DNA from: Trichobilharzia szidati
Taxonomy: Eukaryota > Platyhelminthes > Trematoda > Strigeidida > Schistosomatidae
DNA length: 64,000 nucleotides
Assembly (NCBI GenBank): GCA_944472155.2
Contig: OX235273.1
Span: 5,615,204 to 5,679,203, forward strand
Reading direction: 5' to 3'
In this document: one piece after another, positions 53,878 through 64,000 of the stretch
Layout of the letters: each line of letters begins with the position of its first letter
Numbering within the stretch: position 1 is the stretch's first letter
The notes under the pieces: generated by a model
What the model was told of the DNA's origin: nothing
The model's input: the letters and a program-made list of their open reading frames with translations, nothing else
Database searches by the model: none
Position numbers and translations under genes: made by a program

Positions 53878-54660
53878 TGTTTGTTAATTGCATTTTCGTT
53901 TGAGTACACGCCCACTTTGGCCAATGTAATGCTTGTTGCAGTTCATACAATTTATTTTGTAAATGGTAATAATTTTATCCCTTTTTTCTGTTGGGTCTTT
54001 CGGTTTGCACAATATCGAATGTAGTGATTTGACTGGCTTGTGTGCTATATCTATATCAAACGGTTTCAGTATTCTAGCTGTTATTTCAGAGATATTTCTC
54101 ATGTATGGTAGGATGAATTTTCTTGTGGTCTTTGATGATGGTTTCTTGTTGGTGTTTTGATTCGACTTTAAACACTTTTTGATGAAATTTTGTGGATAAC
54201 CATTCTTTTTGAAGACCGTTTGTAGGTACTTTTCTTCCATTCTTTTCAGCTCTGGAGTGCTACAGTGTGTTTGAACTCTTTCAAGCAATGTCTGCACACA
54301 GTTTCGTTTGTGAGTAATTGGATTATTGCTAGTATAGTTGAGTATTTGATCTGTGTGTGTTGATTTTGTATATACTTATGTTTCTAAATTTCCTGTGTTG
54401 GTTTTCCTGATTAAGACATATAAAAATGGGATTTTGTTATCTAATCCTTCTTCTCTTGTGAATTTGATGTCTTCAAATATGTTGTTTATTAGTCCTGATA
54501 TGGGCGTTCCCATTGATGTTCCTTTTTTGTGTTCATATATTCGAGTACTGAATTAAAAGTATGTTGTAAGGTATAATTTTATGAGTTCTATCCAAGTTGA
54601 TAATTGCGTTTTTATGTTTTCGTCACTATAGAGTAATTGTTGCACAGTTTCTGTTGCTAG
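53878..54660 (-). pseudogene. PLE of a distinct subfamily, RT motif B to GIY-YIG
   Basis: Minus strand: STRIYEHKKGTSMGTPISGL (motif B, with S-M-G-T-P), an internal deletion that removed catalytic motif C, IKFTREEGLDNKIPFLYVLI, then QTLLERVQTHCSTPELKRME, NGYPQNFIKKCLKSNQN, KPVKSLHSILCKPKDPTEKR and TIYKINCMNCNKHYIGQSGR (GIY-YIG). 53884-54297 is open for 137 codons. Confidence 0.87.
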
Positions 54661-54774
54661 TCAGTCAGTCGCAGTCAGTCTGAGGTTATATATTGATCAT
54701 AGCTCATACAATTTTGTTTATTATTTTTTCAAGAATTGTTTTGTAAGGATCATATTCGTCTTTTACGAATCTGA

Positions 54775-55175
54775 CCACGGATTGATATCACTTAGAGAAC
54801 CATTGAAAACCAACCACCAGGGAGTACTGGGCAGTCAGCTGTTTCATTCTGGTTTGGGTATCATCAGTAACACGCACCTACCACAGGGGTTCGCACCCAG
54901 GACCTTCCGGTTATACAAGCCAACCTCGTGTACAATTCAGCCACTGGGACCCGATTCAATGGCCGTTGCATGAATTCTAACATCTACAAATTGGTGATTT
55001 AGCGCGACCACCACTGAGGTCCAACCAGTCAAGTCTGAGGATGGATTTCCCACCGATGACACCAGTTAGTCGTCACACTAAATCACGAACTGTTTGAAGT
55101 TAGAATCCATGAGCTGAACATTAAATTTGGTCTCAGTGGCTGAATGGTATACAAGCTTGGCTTACTATATTTTGA
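54775..55175. repeat. SINE-alpha palindrome, right arm truncated
   Basis: Left arm (minus): CTCAGTGGCTGAATTGTACAC-like A box, GGTTCGCACCC-like context at 54890, GTTACTGATGATACCC core and GAATGAAACAGCTGA. The centre at 55000-55080 is shortened. The right arm stops at GAATGGTATACAAGCTTGGC, before the B box. Confidence 0.78.
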
Positions 55176-55269
55176 TGACTGTTTCATGACTCAAAAGATT
55201 GGATAAAGTATTTGAAAAGCAAGAGATATCTTTTTTATATATAAATCTCTGTTATTTTAATTTCCATGA

Positions 55270-55370
55270 ATTCCCCTGAAGAAGTTCGGACCAATTTGAT
55301 GAATGCAGGAAACGTTGGAATTACTCATTTCAAGTTCACTGAGATTTTACAAATATAATTTTCACGTAGT
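55270..55370 (-). repeat. Repeat F copy
   Basis: CCTGAAGAAGTTCGGACCAA, AACGTTGGAATTACTC and CACTGAGATTTTACAAATAT are the reverse complement of 52420-52500. Confidence 0.65.
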
Positions 55371-55499
55371 TATCTTTGTTGGACTTCTAGTTCTTTCCTA
55401 TCTATTTGATCATAGTTCAGGAGTCATTAGCAGTACCTACCCATGACAGTACCTGGAGTAGAACTCAAGACCTTCAATGGATCTTTAACTAATCTTACT

Positions 55500-55770
55500 G
55501 CATAGTGTAACAATCGAATAGTTTAGACAAGGCAATAAGAAGACGCATTTACGCAACACATTTCGAACAATCTGACCACACATGGACTTGCTTTAGGAAT
55601 ATTAATGAAATTACCAAAGAGATAAGGGGTAAAGAAACAGACAAGTTCGGTTAAGTTAAAAGGACATATTGAAGGTCACAACAACAGCTGGAGATCACTA
55701 AACCAAGCAAGAAAAGTAATAGTACATCTACCCTGGCTAGTATCAAAACAAGAAAGGTGGTTTAGTGTGA
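55500..55770 (-). repeat. PLE 3' region without coding part
   Basis: GTTAAAAGGACATATTGAAG, GGAGATCACTAAACCAAGC and AGTAATAGTACATCT match 32210-32310, the 3' region of the tandem PLE. Confidence 0.65.
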
Positions 55771-56485
55771 TGACGAATTGTTGTTTTGAAGGCATAAATG
55801 TGGTTTAAACTTTCTAATTTTAGCTAGGGCTCCCACAAATTATAAGAAATGCCCTCCCACAAAGACGTTTAAAGATAGGTTTAAAAGACGAGTAGAAACA
55901 TCAATTTTATGTCTTCTCTCTATAACATGTTTCACAATAGAAGAGCTACATCGCCTTTTCTCACCATTAATGGGTTCTGAGGATTCCACTTGCTTCTGAA
56001 GCCAGCCCCCCCACACACACCTACATTCAAACTAGTAAATGCAGTGGGATTTAACATCATGATATTCTCCAATATTAAAAATATACCATCGAATCACACT
56101 TCAAAACTCTTTTTTTTACAGAAATTTTTCATTTACATTATCTCATTTTGTAAAAAAAAATAAAATTATTATCAATGGAAATTAATTTTATACAACTGCA
56201 TTAAAATTTCAGTTATTCTTTGTATTTCTAAATCCCAAAGGTAATGAGAAGTAAAAGCAAGAGTGAGTAGATAGTGTATTCGACATATTCTCTCCCTTTT
56301 CCCCTTTCTCTGTCCCTCCCTCTACCTCTCTACTTCTTGCTCGACATGTCATTATAAGCTTTTATCTTCGTACAGTCTTACTGAGTAGTGCTTTTTGTTA
56401 ATTAACAAACCCATATGTTATTATTAGTAATATAGTTCATTTAAAGAATATTTTTTAAGAAATGAGGTTTAACAGTAAATATGAA
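55771..56485. other. No recognised feature
   Basis: A CTCCCTTTTCCCC-type pyrimidine tract at 56285-56330 is the only notable composition. Confidence 0.4.
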
Positions 56486-57245
56486 GGGAACAAAGATTCC
56501 TCTCCAACAGCAACACCAACAACAACGGGCATCAATCAGCATAAATAGGAGAAACTGAATCTGAAAGAAGCAACCTGCTTCATCTACCTACCTACCTACC
56601 TGGGAAACATCGTTTTAACTAAAGGCGGACGGAACTGATGAAGATATCAGAGCAGCAAAGATCGAGAAAGCAAGGCAAAGCTTTCACCTCTCTCATCAAG
56701 TCTGTATGGGGATCAACAGCACTCAGCATGAAAAATAATATCCAAAGTTTCTACTCCAATGTGAAGTCAGTGCTACTATACGGATCAGAGACTTGGTGAC
56801 GCGTGACGAAGGCCGATTCGAACGAACTACAGACTTTCATCAACAACTGTCTTTGTTAAATACTCAAGATCAGATGGCAGAAAAGACCAGCAACATGGAT
56901 CTCTGGCAATGAACAAACCAACCCAGCAGGAACCATTTGTGAAACAAATATGCACAGACAAATGGAGATGGATTGGTCATACTCTGAGAAAACCATCAAG
57001 TGAGTAACACCACACGCCACGTCATTGCTTAAGTGGAAGCCGAGTGGAAAGGGGCGAGTTAGTTGGTCATAATTGCGAGGTTGACATAGAGGAGCAAGTC
57101 ATGCGAAGGGGAGATGAAAGTATGGGGGCAGACGTAGAGCTATGTGATGTTAACGTTATCAGGGAACCGAACACAATGGATACGTGTGGCTGAAGCCCTA
57201 TATTCCTCTAGGAATTAAAGGAAACAATAATAATAGTAAATATAA
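56486..57245 (+). mobile_element. LINE-A, Gln-run to 3' end
   Basis: Order: CAACAGCAACACCAACAAC (Gln/Thr run), GAAGCAACCTGCTTCATC, a CTACCTAC duplication at 56583-56602, GAACTGATGAAGATATCAGA, AGTGAAGTCAGTGCTACTAT-like, AACAAATATGCACAGACAAA and the terminus ATTCCTCTAGGAATTAAAGG at 57208. Frames are broken; the 3' third is collinear with 19415-19838. Confidence 0.87.
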
Positions 57246-57267
57246 TACAAATAACCCCCATTATATA

Positions 57268-57468
57268 TCTTCTTTTTTCTTAACGGAACATAGGGCTTTA
57301 ACTATGAGCTGCGCAGTTAGTGGTATTGTCCTTACGAGGTGTGGTAACTAGTCTCGTGCCAAACCTTCCCTTTCCACCGAGTTTACTTACTACTGGCTGA
57401 GAGGTGTAGAGTCGTACGTCGGCTGGGAACCGAACTCTGGGTCACCACTGAAGCAATGACGCACAACC
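57268..57468 (-). repeat. SINE-gamma copy
   Basis: AACGGAACATAGGGCTTTAA, AACTAGTCTCGTGCC, AAACCTTCCCTTTCCACCG, AACCGAACTCTGGGTCACC and AATGACGCAC. It lies about 25 bp past a LINE-A end. Confidence 0.72.
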
Positions 57469-57699
57469 ATTATCATACTATTACTACTGTTATTATTATT
57501 ATTGTTATTAATCGGTCAACTCAGTTTCCTGAAATCATGATTACCCAGAACCTTTCATTTGCTGCCCACGTAACCTTCCCCATACTACATTCGGGCAGTC
57601 AATCCGTTGAATTATATTCGGGTTACACTCAACGACCTGATGTATGAAGTTATTTGAATATCTATTCAGTGTATACTCAGTCTATCTGGAGTTACTTCT

Positions 57700-58205
57700 A
57701 GATATTTCGTATGGAACAGGTTGCTGAATGGTTAGCTGTCAGATGGATTTTGTATATCGTTTCTTGTTGTCCATCTGATCTTCCCTATCGAACGGAGGTA
57801 GGCGTTGATCAAACTCTAAAATTCGTTAGAACTACTTTTCATGAAACGCTCACCAAGTCTCTAAACCATATAGAATTACTGCCTTGTGTTATGGCCTGTG
57901 GATGGCCACAGCGTTTACCTTGTTTCGCGGTACTCGCTGGCCTTAATCTACTAATCTGTACCACCTACAGCTAAAAGGATGCTGCCCAAATAGATAAAAC
58001 TTTTGCTTGTTTGTTGCCACCTTGGTATCTTTGTCACCTCCGTCGTCTCCGATGCTCACCTCTGACCAGTTGTTAATTTCTGCTTGTAAGTGTTCAGATT
58101 TTCTATAAAAGATACAATAACTCTTCTACGAAATCCGGACCTTCTTAGGTCTTTCTGTGGGTCCGTTTTGGGTTTATATTCTCACTCCCTTTGATCTACA
58201 GAACA
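57700..58205 (-). mobile_element. Diverged LINE-A relative
   Basis: Minus-strand pieces LINAYLRSIGKIRWTTRNDI, ALHEK, VATNKQKFYLFGQHPF and KRTHRK align in order with FINNCLRSILKIRWPDRITN, the LKEVTSFTYLG region and the KWTHTKN block of LINE-A. More divergent than any other copy. Confidence 0.65.
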
Positions 58206-58845
58206 CTCAAGCATATTATGAAGCTATGAAGTCTGGAGCAATATAACTGTGCAGTTTTTTTGTTAAATGTTAAAAATAGAAACATTGTACACAACTTTTG
58301 TTTAAAACGATTCATTGTAAAATGTACATAATTTTAGAGTACAATCTGAAGTACAGTGTGCTGTTCAACGCTTCAACTTCCCGCTGGTCCATACTGTCTA
58401 CTTGTTTCACTACTAAAAGTGTTGTGTCTTTTGGATATTGCAGGAACCTGTCATCGTCATCGGAAGCTTTCGTTTCCTGTATGTGGAAACAACAAACAAG
58501 CAATTAACGATTCACAGATTAAGTGAGCGGCACTCCATTAAGCCTGACTGGCATTTACTAATTAAAAGAATATTCTTTTGAGTAAATTCTCCTCTTCAAG
58601 TTCTTACAATTATAAAATATAATATTTCTTATCATGACTGTAATGCTCAGTTATGCGATGATAAAATAAAAATGATTAGTTTGAAGGGGGACAAAATAAG
58701 TAGTGTTTAAGCGATGTGATAGGCTGAATTCAATCATGAAATATTCCTATTGAATTCATAACGAAAAGCACATATTTTCAACCTGGAAAGTCATATCGAT
58801 ATTACGGAAAAAGGCACTAAAGTGACAGTGAAGGAAGTGGACAAA
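58206..58845. other. No recognised feature
   Basis: The 60-70 codon frames on both strands at 58298-58507 have no motif. Confidence 0.4.
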
Positions 58846-60430
58846 TTTTTGAGTTTTTGAGTCAAGCTTGCTGAAGTTAACACGGAGCTTAATTTTCTGA
58901 AACGATGCATCGATAAGCATGAGTATCTAAAACAGTGCTGGGAGAATCTCGGCCGAAATCACATTCACCTTTATTCAGAGACAATAAAACGTTATACACT
59001 GAATAACATCGACGCCATCCGCTCATGCTTACCCGAACTTGAGCGAAACATATCACAAAAAAGCCATGCTTTATATGAACTATCTAATGACGAACGACAA
59101 ACGTCTCAGGATTATGCATCCAATGTCAAACCAAAACGTTGCGACGAAACCACTTCACGAAGAATAAAAAACCCTGAAAACGTTCCATCGTTTCCTCGAA
59201 CCAGTAAGAAGGCATATGGCAGAATAATTTCTTGGTGATACATTTGATTTCATCAACTCAGTGGAAGATGTCGACCTGTCTGAAAGAAAAACGCTGTCAG
59301 TAGATGTCACTTCTTTGTTCACAAGCATCCCCCTGACAGAAACAATATGCTCTATTTGTGACTAAATTGAAACCGGCAACCAAGAACTTCCTCTTCTCAT
59401 AAACTACCTGAAGGAACTACTTTTCAGATGTACGTTTAATATCCGGTTCAAATTCACTGAACAATTCTATGTACAAAAAGATACTGTAGCCATGGGATCT
59501 CTTCTCGGTTCACTCCTAAATGACTGCTTCATGGTGAGTTTCGAAAACAACATCCTCGATGCTTTTATAAGTCAGCTGCCCTTATATAGGAGATACGTAG
59601 ATGATACATTCATAATTCGTGATGAAAAATCTGATTTAGAGTATCTTCTCTATTCCTTGATGTATTACTTACCAGAAGACAAAACTGTACGATCCTATGA
59701 TCGACATATCGTCGGCCAACATGAACGAGACAGTTTGTCAACTTCCAGAGCTTCATCCGACTGTTCCAGAAGCAAAACCTGGTACGTTCATTAAGTTAAA
59801 GAATTAGCGAAATCTGTTTGGAAGACATGATGGACAAAGAATTAAATTTATTACTTGAAACCCTACTAGAGATTGAGTATCCGACAAGATTCATAGAAGA
59901 AAACATGAAGGAAAAGCCTCTGTCGCCAAAAGTCACAACTGCTCCTAGGAAAACTCTCTTCATGAACCTGGATTTCAAAGGTGACATCGCCGCAGGAGTT
60001 CTTAGAAACCTCCTCTTAAGCAGCCACAATACTCATCATGTCCTCCAGCAGACAGTTAATCCAGTCTAACGTTAAGGATAAGATACCGACTTTTAACACT
60101 TCACTGTGTATTAATCAATTTACTTGCTCATGTGGAGCATAGTATATCGGCCGTACGCAACTTTAAGTCCACAATGGTATTCTGGAAAATTTTCCAGCTT
60201 GGTTAGCCAGAGGAGAAAAGAGAAATATTAGAGGCTTTATCCTCGAGCACTTTGTCAACTCCAAACACCGTGTACCCCAGCATGAATGCTTCACAGTGCT
60301 ACACAGAACTTCGCATACGCCATCTGTACAAAGATGAAGCATTAGCTATTTGGGATCCGAAACCGGATCTATGCATTCAAAAACGCTACATACATCCACT
60401 CACCCTACCGTGGCCACAGTAAAGTCATTA
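58846..60430 (+). pseudogene. Longest PLE copy: N-terminal region, RT and GIY-YIG
   Basis: NFLKRCIDKHEYLKQCWENL and ELERNISQKSHALYEL (N-terminal helical region), then LSVDVTSLFTSIPLTETICS (motif A), DTVAMGSLLGSLLNDCF (motif B), RRYVDDTFII (motif C at 59594-59605, intact), a deletion of thumb sequence, LLETLLEIEYPTRFIEENMK, KTLFMNLDFKGD, INQFTCSCGA-stop-YIGRTQ (GIY-YIG), and DEALAIWDPKPDLCIQKRYI with LTLPWPQ. Fingers between the N-terminal part and motif A are deleted. At least four stops or shifts. Confidence 0.9.
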
Positions 60431-60905
60431 CTATAGTTCCGCTTCTTCCTTTTTATTATCTCATGAAAACGAATCGTCGAAAAGAAAATTTTCCTTACTG
60501 TTTAGTCTTTTTCTTATCACTCAATATGGGAATATTTCGTTCACTAAAAATCGCTCAGTCAATATACATATGATAAGAATAAAGATAATTTAAGGGATGT
60601 ATTGGAGGTCGGAGGCATAGGTTGAAGTAGATGAATTTTAAAACATTTAAAGATTAATAAATAAGTGAATTAGTATTCAGATTTGAAGAAAAATAATTCA
60701 TCCACTTCAGGTCTCCCCTCCCGCCGTTCTAGTACATCATTTTAATTATCTTCATTCTTGTCAAATGCGCAATAGTGACTAACCAATTTCCAGTGCCACT
60801 TGACGCCGTTTTCCGTAATATTATGAAAACGACTGTACAGATGGCTGGAAATGAAGTTGTTGAAAAGAAACAGTATTTCTTCGCTTAACAAAAAATATTG
60901 CGTCT
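60431..60905 (+). repeat. PLE 3' tail
   Basis: It ends with CTGTACAGATGGCTGG, GTTGTTGAAAAGAAACAGTA and TTTCTTCGC. GAAA followed by a AAGAAA/TTTCTT helix looks like a hammerhead helix III, but a matching CTGANGA could not be placed, so no ribozyme is called. Confidence 0.55.
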
Positions 60906-61229
60906 TTCCTTATGAATTCAATTACAAGATATTCTGAAATGACAGGTGATAATGATGGTGATAAGGCATAAACAAATTCATGAATTATGGGGAAGGAAAA
61001 CTGACAATTCAGTTCAAGAGTGTAAAAGGGTGACAGGTGAATGGTTTGTACAAAATGGTCTAAAACACTTAGTCCCTTCTATAAATTTAGATGGTGTTAT
61101 TAGAAGACAGATACTGTCTGAAAAATGTGATGTGATGTATTTGGGCAATATATTTCAAATAATTTGATCACTTACACATTGACGTGTCAAGTCAGTTTAT
61201 ATGAAAAAGTAGAGGGAAATAAAAGTACA
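60906..61229. other. No recognised feature
   Basis: An open frame at 60946-61167 (73 codons) lacks motifs. Confidence 0.35.
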
Positions 61230-61868
61230 TAGTTCCATTATGAGCTGACATCGGTTAGAGAACCATTGGGAAACCTGGAGAGAGTACTGGCCAGCTGTTT
61301 CATCCTTGTTTGAGACTCTTCACTAGTACGCACCCACAGGGGTTCTAATCCGGGACCCTCTGGTTAGAAGGCGAGCTCGTAGACCATTGAGCCACTGGGA
61401 CCCAATCCAATGGCCAACCTATGAATTCCAGCTTCGACCAATTCACGACATTGTGCGACCAATAGCCAATGTCTTCAGCGAGTATTTATCCTCACACCCG
61501 ACCTGCTGTACCATAATGATCATGACTTTCCACTAGAACCCTAGGTGAATACCTACCTGAATAGGGCCAGTCGCTAGTGAGCATCTCAAGTATTGTTTTT
61601 CAAGGATTTGGTTGATTGGTTAGAGAGCCATTGGAAAACCTGGTAGTGCTGGACAGCTGTTTCGTCCTAATGGTTTTCCAGCTTGCCTAGCAATCAATAG
61701 GTTCTGGGTCCGAACCCTGGCGAGTAAGCACTGCTGAGGAGTCTCACACCAGTGCGAAATAGCTGTTCAGTACTCCAAAGTTTTCCAAAGCTTCTCTAAA
61801 CGATGTCAGATTGTTATGAAATCCCGTAACTGATCAGTCAAATCCATACAAACCAATACTTGAAACTT
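61230..61868. repeat. Compound SINE-alpha array
   Basis: A minus-strand unit with centre (61240-61590, centre in the same orientation as at 31726), a second minus-strand 3' half (61600-61675), and a plus-strand unit (61676-61865) that keeps the hammerhead core. The last two are back to back without a centre, giving an immediate inverted repeat of GGACAGCTGTTTCG/GAAATAGCTGTTC type. Confidence 0.82.
61729..61772 (+). ncRNA. Hammerhead-like core with intact C3
   Basis: CACTG (helix I) then CTGAGGA (61734-61740), GAAA (61756-61759), TAGCTGTT with the predicted cleavage after T61767, and CAGTA pairing back with the CACTG strand over four positions. Helix III is four pairs without a loop, and stem II pairs poorly. 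Core bases are all present. Confidence 0.5.
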
Positions 61869-61929
61869 AAAGAACACAAAGTGACAATAAAAAGAATTTA
61901 AGAATAATAACAACACAACGTTTCCTTAT

Positions 61930-62900
61930 CTAATCAAATAAGGATTACCAAGGTATGCTGGGAGTAATAAGAGATTGTTTTCATACATGTAAGGGGTGGA
62001 GGTTCAAGCTTATGTTTCAATAACCGCCCTTGACCGTTTTTCAAAATAACCTTAAAAGCTGTTTTGACATTAGTCTTATGGTCCATATTGATTGGAAGAA
62101 GTTGGCAATCTGCCACCATATGCTTCTATCGATTTTCCGAAGTCCATCTGGTTTTCTAACTACTTTGCAATATCCTCTGCCACCCTCACATGAAAAGCGC
62201 AATTACTCCTCCCCATATTTCTGTGTCTACACACACATATGCACAAACTGGTATATAGTGCGGGATGTGACATAATCACTTGTGCACTTATGAGGTTTAT
62301 AATGAAACGTATTCTTGGCTTACTCATTGATTACAAGCCAGGCTGCATAATAGATCCTACGGATGACCGTGTTTAATCTCTGTCTTAAAATCCCATTATT
62401 TACTTCCCCACTGTATGATTATTTGACGAGGACATCTTTCTTAGTGGCGGAAAAGACTGTAGGTTTCAAAACTAACTAACTGACTTCTACACCGATTTAA
62501 AATGTTTAAAGGATATCCGTTCTCAACAAGAGTACCAATCAGTATTTTATTTCCGTCGTCTGTAGCATTAGCTGCGCGAATACGCTGAATCCTCTTGAAC
62601 AAGCATTGCATCAAGCCTTTCTTATACTGTAGTGGACAGAAGATGTGAAAATTTAAGCATTCCCTGTCCAAATAGTCTTTCTGTAAATCGACCATCTTAC
62701 TAAACCATCGTTTGTCCGAATCAGAAGTATTTCTAAAAGTGAAAGCTGGTTACTACTTTCTTCTTCGCATGTAAGACTTCGTCTCCACCAATGGCAATTC
62801 ATTTTTACGACTATTACAACTTATGCTGGCTTTTATAAATGTTTCTGGCTGTCCATATTCTCTTAGAATATCCCATCTGACCTGAAGTATTTTCTCTACA
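61930..62900 (-). pseudogene. PLE thumb, connector and endonuclease, heavily decayed
   Basis: Minus strand: RWDILREYGQPETFIKAS, NELPLVETKSYMRRRK, SIYRKTIWTG with LNFHIFCPLQYKKGLMQC, LFKRIQRIR, LVENGYPLNILNRC, then a broken GIY-YIG (FSCEGGRGY) and NMDHKTNVKTAFKVILKN. RT motifs are missing. Confidence 0.78.
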
Positions 62901-63295
62901 CGTTCTTCGGAGCAAATCGACCTCACGATAAATGTGAATTTACTGATTAATCAATAATATAGACTACATCGTAAGCAATGTTAAAGCACCTGCAAAACGA
63001 GTTTACATCCAAGAACAAAATGTTGACTTCACCCTGTGAGTAAGCGGAGAAATACTTTTTTGATATAAATATGATGCCATAAAATGTCGATGTTATTATT
63101 AGTTCGAATCTCCAATTTTTCCAAATCTTTGTGTGTAACCGAATTCTGTAGTATGCCTGGCACCTTTCATATTTCCCACTCTATGTGTAGGGTGAAATAT
63201 GATTGGTCTCTAACTCTATAAATTTATCAGTGGATATGGTGTTTGTGTTTTAAGTGTTAATAGAGATGATGAAAGCTGTTTGATCAATTATAATG
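62901..63295. other. No recognised feature
   Basis: Nothing identifiable. Confidence 0.4.
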
Positions 63296-63540
63296 GTAAT
63301 TTTATTCCTTTACGCTCCTGGTGGAAAATAGGGCCTCAAGCTAGAGGCTTTAAGTTTGGGTAGCAATGATGTTTATTTTTACGGGATTGGGTTGCTAGCC
63401 TCATGCCCAACCTTCGCTCTTTACCAGTCGTGTAACTGGCTTAGCGAGGTTTAGGAAAGCGTCGATGGCCGGAGACCGAATCCCGAACCACCTGTGGCGT
63501 AGTCGGCGAGAATTCAACCACTATGCCATAGACGCACCGT
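63296..63540 (-). repeat. SINE-gamma copy
   Basis: Nearly collinear with 1-275: TTTTATTCCTTTACGCTCCT, GGGTTGCTAGCCTCATGCCC, CTTAGCGAGGTTTAGG, GACCGAATCCCGAACCACC (B box on minus) and CACTATGCCATAGACGCACC (A box on minus). Confidence 0.82.
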
Positions 63541-63781
63541 GCTTTATCAATGGTCCGTTCTTCCTCTTCTCTTCACATGCCAATGGTTTTATGGTTTTTG
63601 TGTCTGACGTCGTGAATAGCGATCAAGTAAGTAATCTTTAGCGTAATAGACTGGTGTTGTTTGCGGTCAACTAGGCCACACTGACAGTCATATCATTTAT
63701 GCCTAAACCTCTGAATTAGGGTATATATTGTCTTTTGGTCAACAGCTGAGAAATAGTTCTATTATTATAATTATTCGTTTA

Positions 63782-64000
63782 TTAATATTCTGGAGTAGAG
63801 CATCATAGGGCTTCAACAACACATCTCCACATCGTTCGATTCTGTGCCTTCCTCTTCACTTGGTTCTACCATTACTCATAATCACTCATCTCCTCCTCCC
63901 AACACACGATCTCTTCCATGTTACCCTTAACTCGATGACCCACTCGTCACTTCCGATTGGAATTCAACTCGAGTGAAGGCCTGCACAGACCACGATGTCA
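63782..64000 (-). mobile_element. LINE-A 3' end, continues past the window
   Basis: AGAGCATCATAGGGCTTCAA, CACATCTCCACATCGTTCGA, GATCTCTTCCATGTTACCC and GACCCACTCGTCACTTCC follow the order of 23430-23560. The 5' part lies beyond 64000. Confidence 0.8.

Noticed and set aside
57711..57974. Plus-strand 87-codon frame
   Set aside because: Antisense to a diverged LINE-A piece whose minus-strand residues (LINAYLRSIGKIRW) are recognisable.
60840..60895. Second full hammerhead in the PLE tail
   Set aside because: GAAA and a good helix III can be drawn, but no acceptable C-U-G-A-N-G-A core or helix I was found.
1..64000. CRISPR array, bacterial operon, phage or rRNA
   Set aside because: No regularly spaced identical repeats, no tight co-directional gene clusters with ribosome-binding sites, and no rRNA-like conserved segments; the sequence is clearly eukaryotic repeat-rich DNA.

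Overview
The window looks like a gene-poor, repeat-dense stretch of a blood-fluke (schistosomatid flatworm) nuclear genome. The evidence is the A+T-rich eukaryotic background, the lack of bacterial-style gene packing, abundant RTE-type LINE fragments, many Penelope-like element (PLE) fragments with GIY-YIG endonuclease domains, and tRNA-derived SINEs carrying a hammerhead-ribozyme-like module of the kind known as Sm-alpha in Schistosoma mansoni. I cannot fix the species from sequence alone.

Only one convincing host gene is visible: an intronless rhodopsin-like GPCR of 625 codons at 20962-22839 (+). It sits in an insertion-poor island of about 3.5 kb (19839-23397) with a plausible CCAAT/TATA promoter. 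Nearly everything else recognisable is dead mobile DNA.

Repeat families used below are my own labels. LINE-A: RTE-like non-LTR element, about 20 pieces, 3' end resembling TTCCTCTAGGAACTAAAGG followed by an ATA/AT-rich tail. LINE-B: a second RTE-like element, two opposed copies. LINE-C: CR1/Jockey-like 3' ends. PLE: Penelope-like RT plus GIY-YIG, more than 15 pieces in several subfamilies. SINE-alpha: Sm-alpha-like, pol III boxes plus hammerhead-like core, often as head-to-head palindromes. SINE-beta: about 185 bp, tRNA-derived, four copies. SINE-gamma: about 250 bp, tRNA-derived, with a LINE-A-like tail. Repeat D: tRNA-like plus hairpin. Repeats E and F: unclassified. There are also two solo-LTR-like copies and one gypsy-like gag-protease fragment.

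Layout: 1-3.2 kb LINE/SINE debris; 4.3-5.4 kb a PLE palindrome with a hammerhead motif; 6.2-19.8 kb alternating PLE and LINE-A with SINEs; 19.8-23.4 kb the GPCR; 23.4-34.6 kb LINE-A, LINE-C, PLE and SINE-alpha palindromes; 34.6-47.3 kb PLE inverted structures, LINE-B, an LTR nested in LINE-A, and a gag fragment; 47.3-64 kb more PLE, including the longest RT-containing copy at 58.8-60.4 kb, and a LINE-A copy running off the right edge.

All retroelement reading frames are broken by stops, frameshifts or truncation. The strongest signals beyond a plain repeat catalogue are (i) PLE tails arranged as long inverted repeats with a near-canonical type I hammerhead in one arm, (ii) recurrent head-to-head SINE-alpha palindromes whose central spacer occurs in both orientations, and (iii) block copies that share junctions or frameshifts. 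All element boundaries are approximate because they were placed by eye from copy-to-copy comparison.
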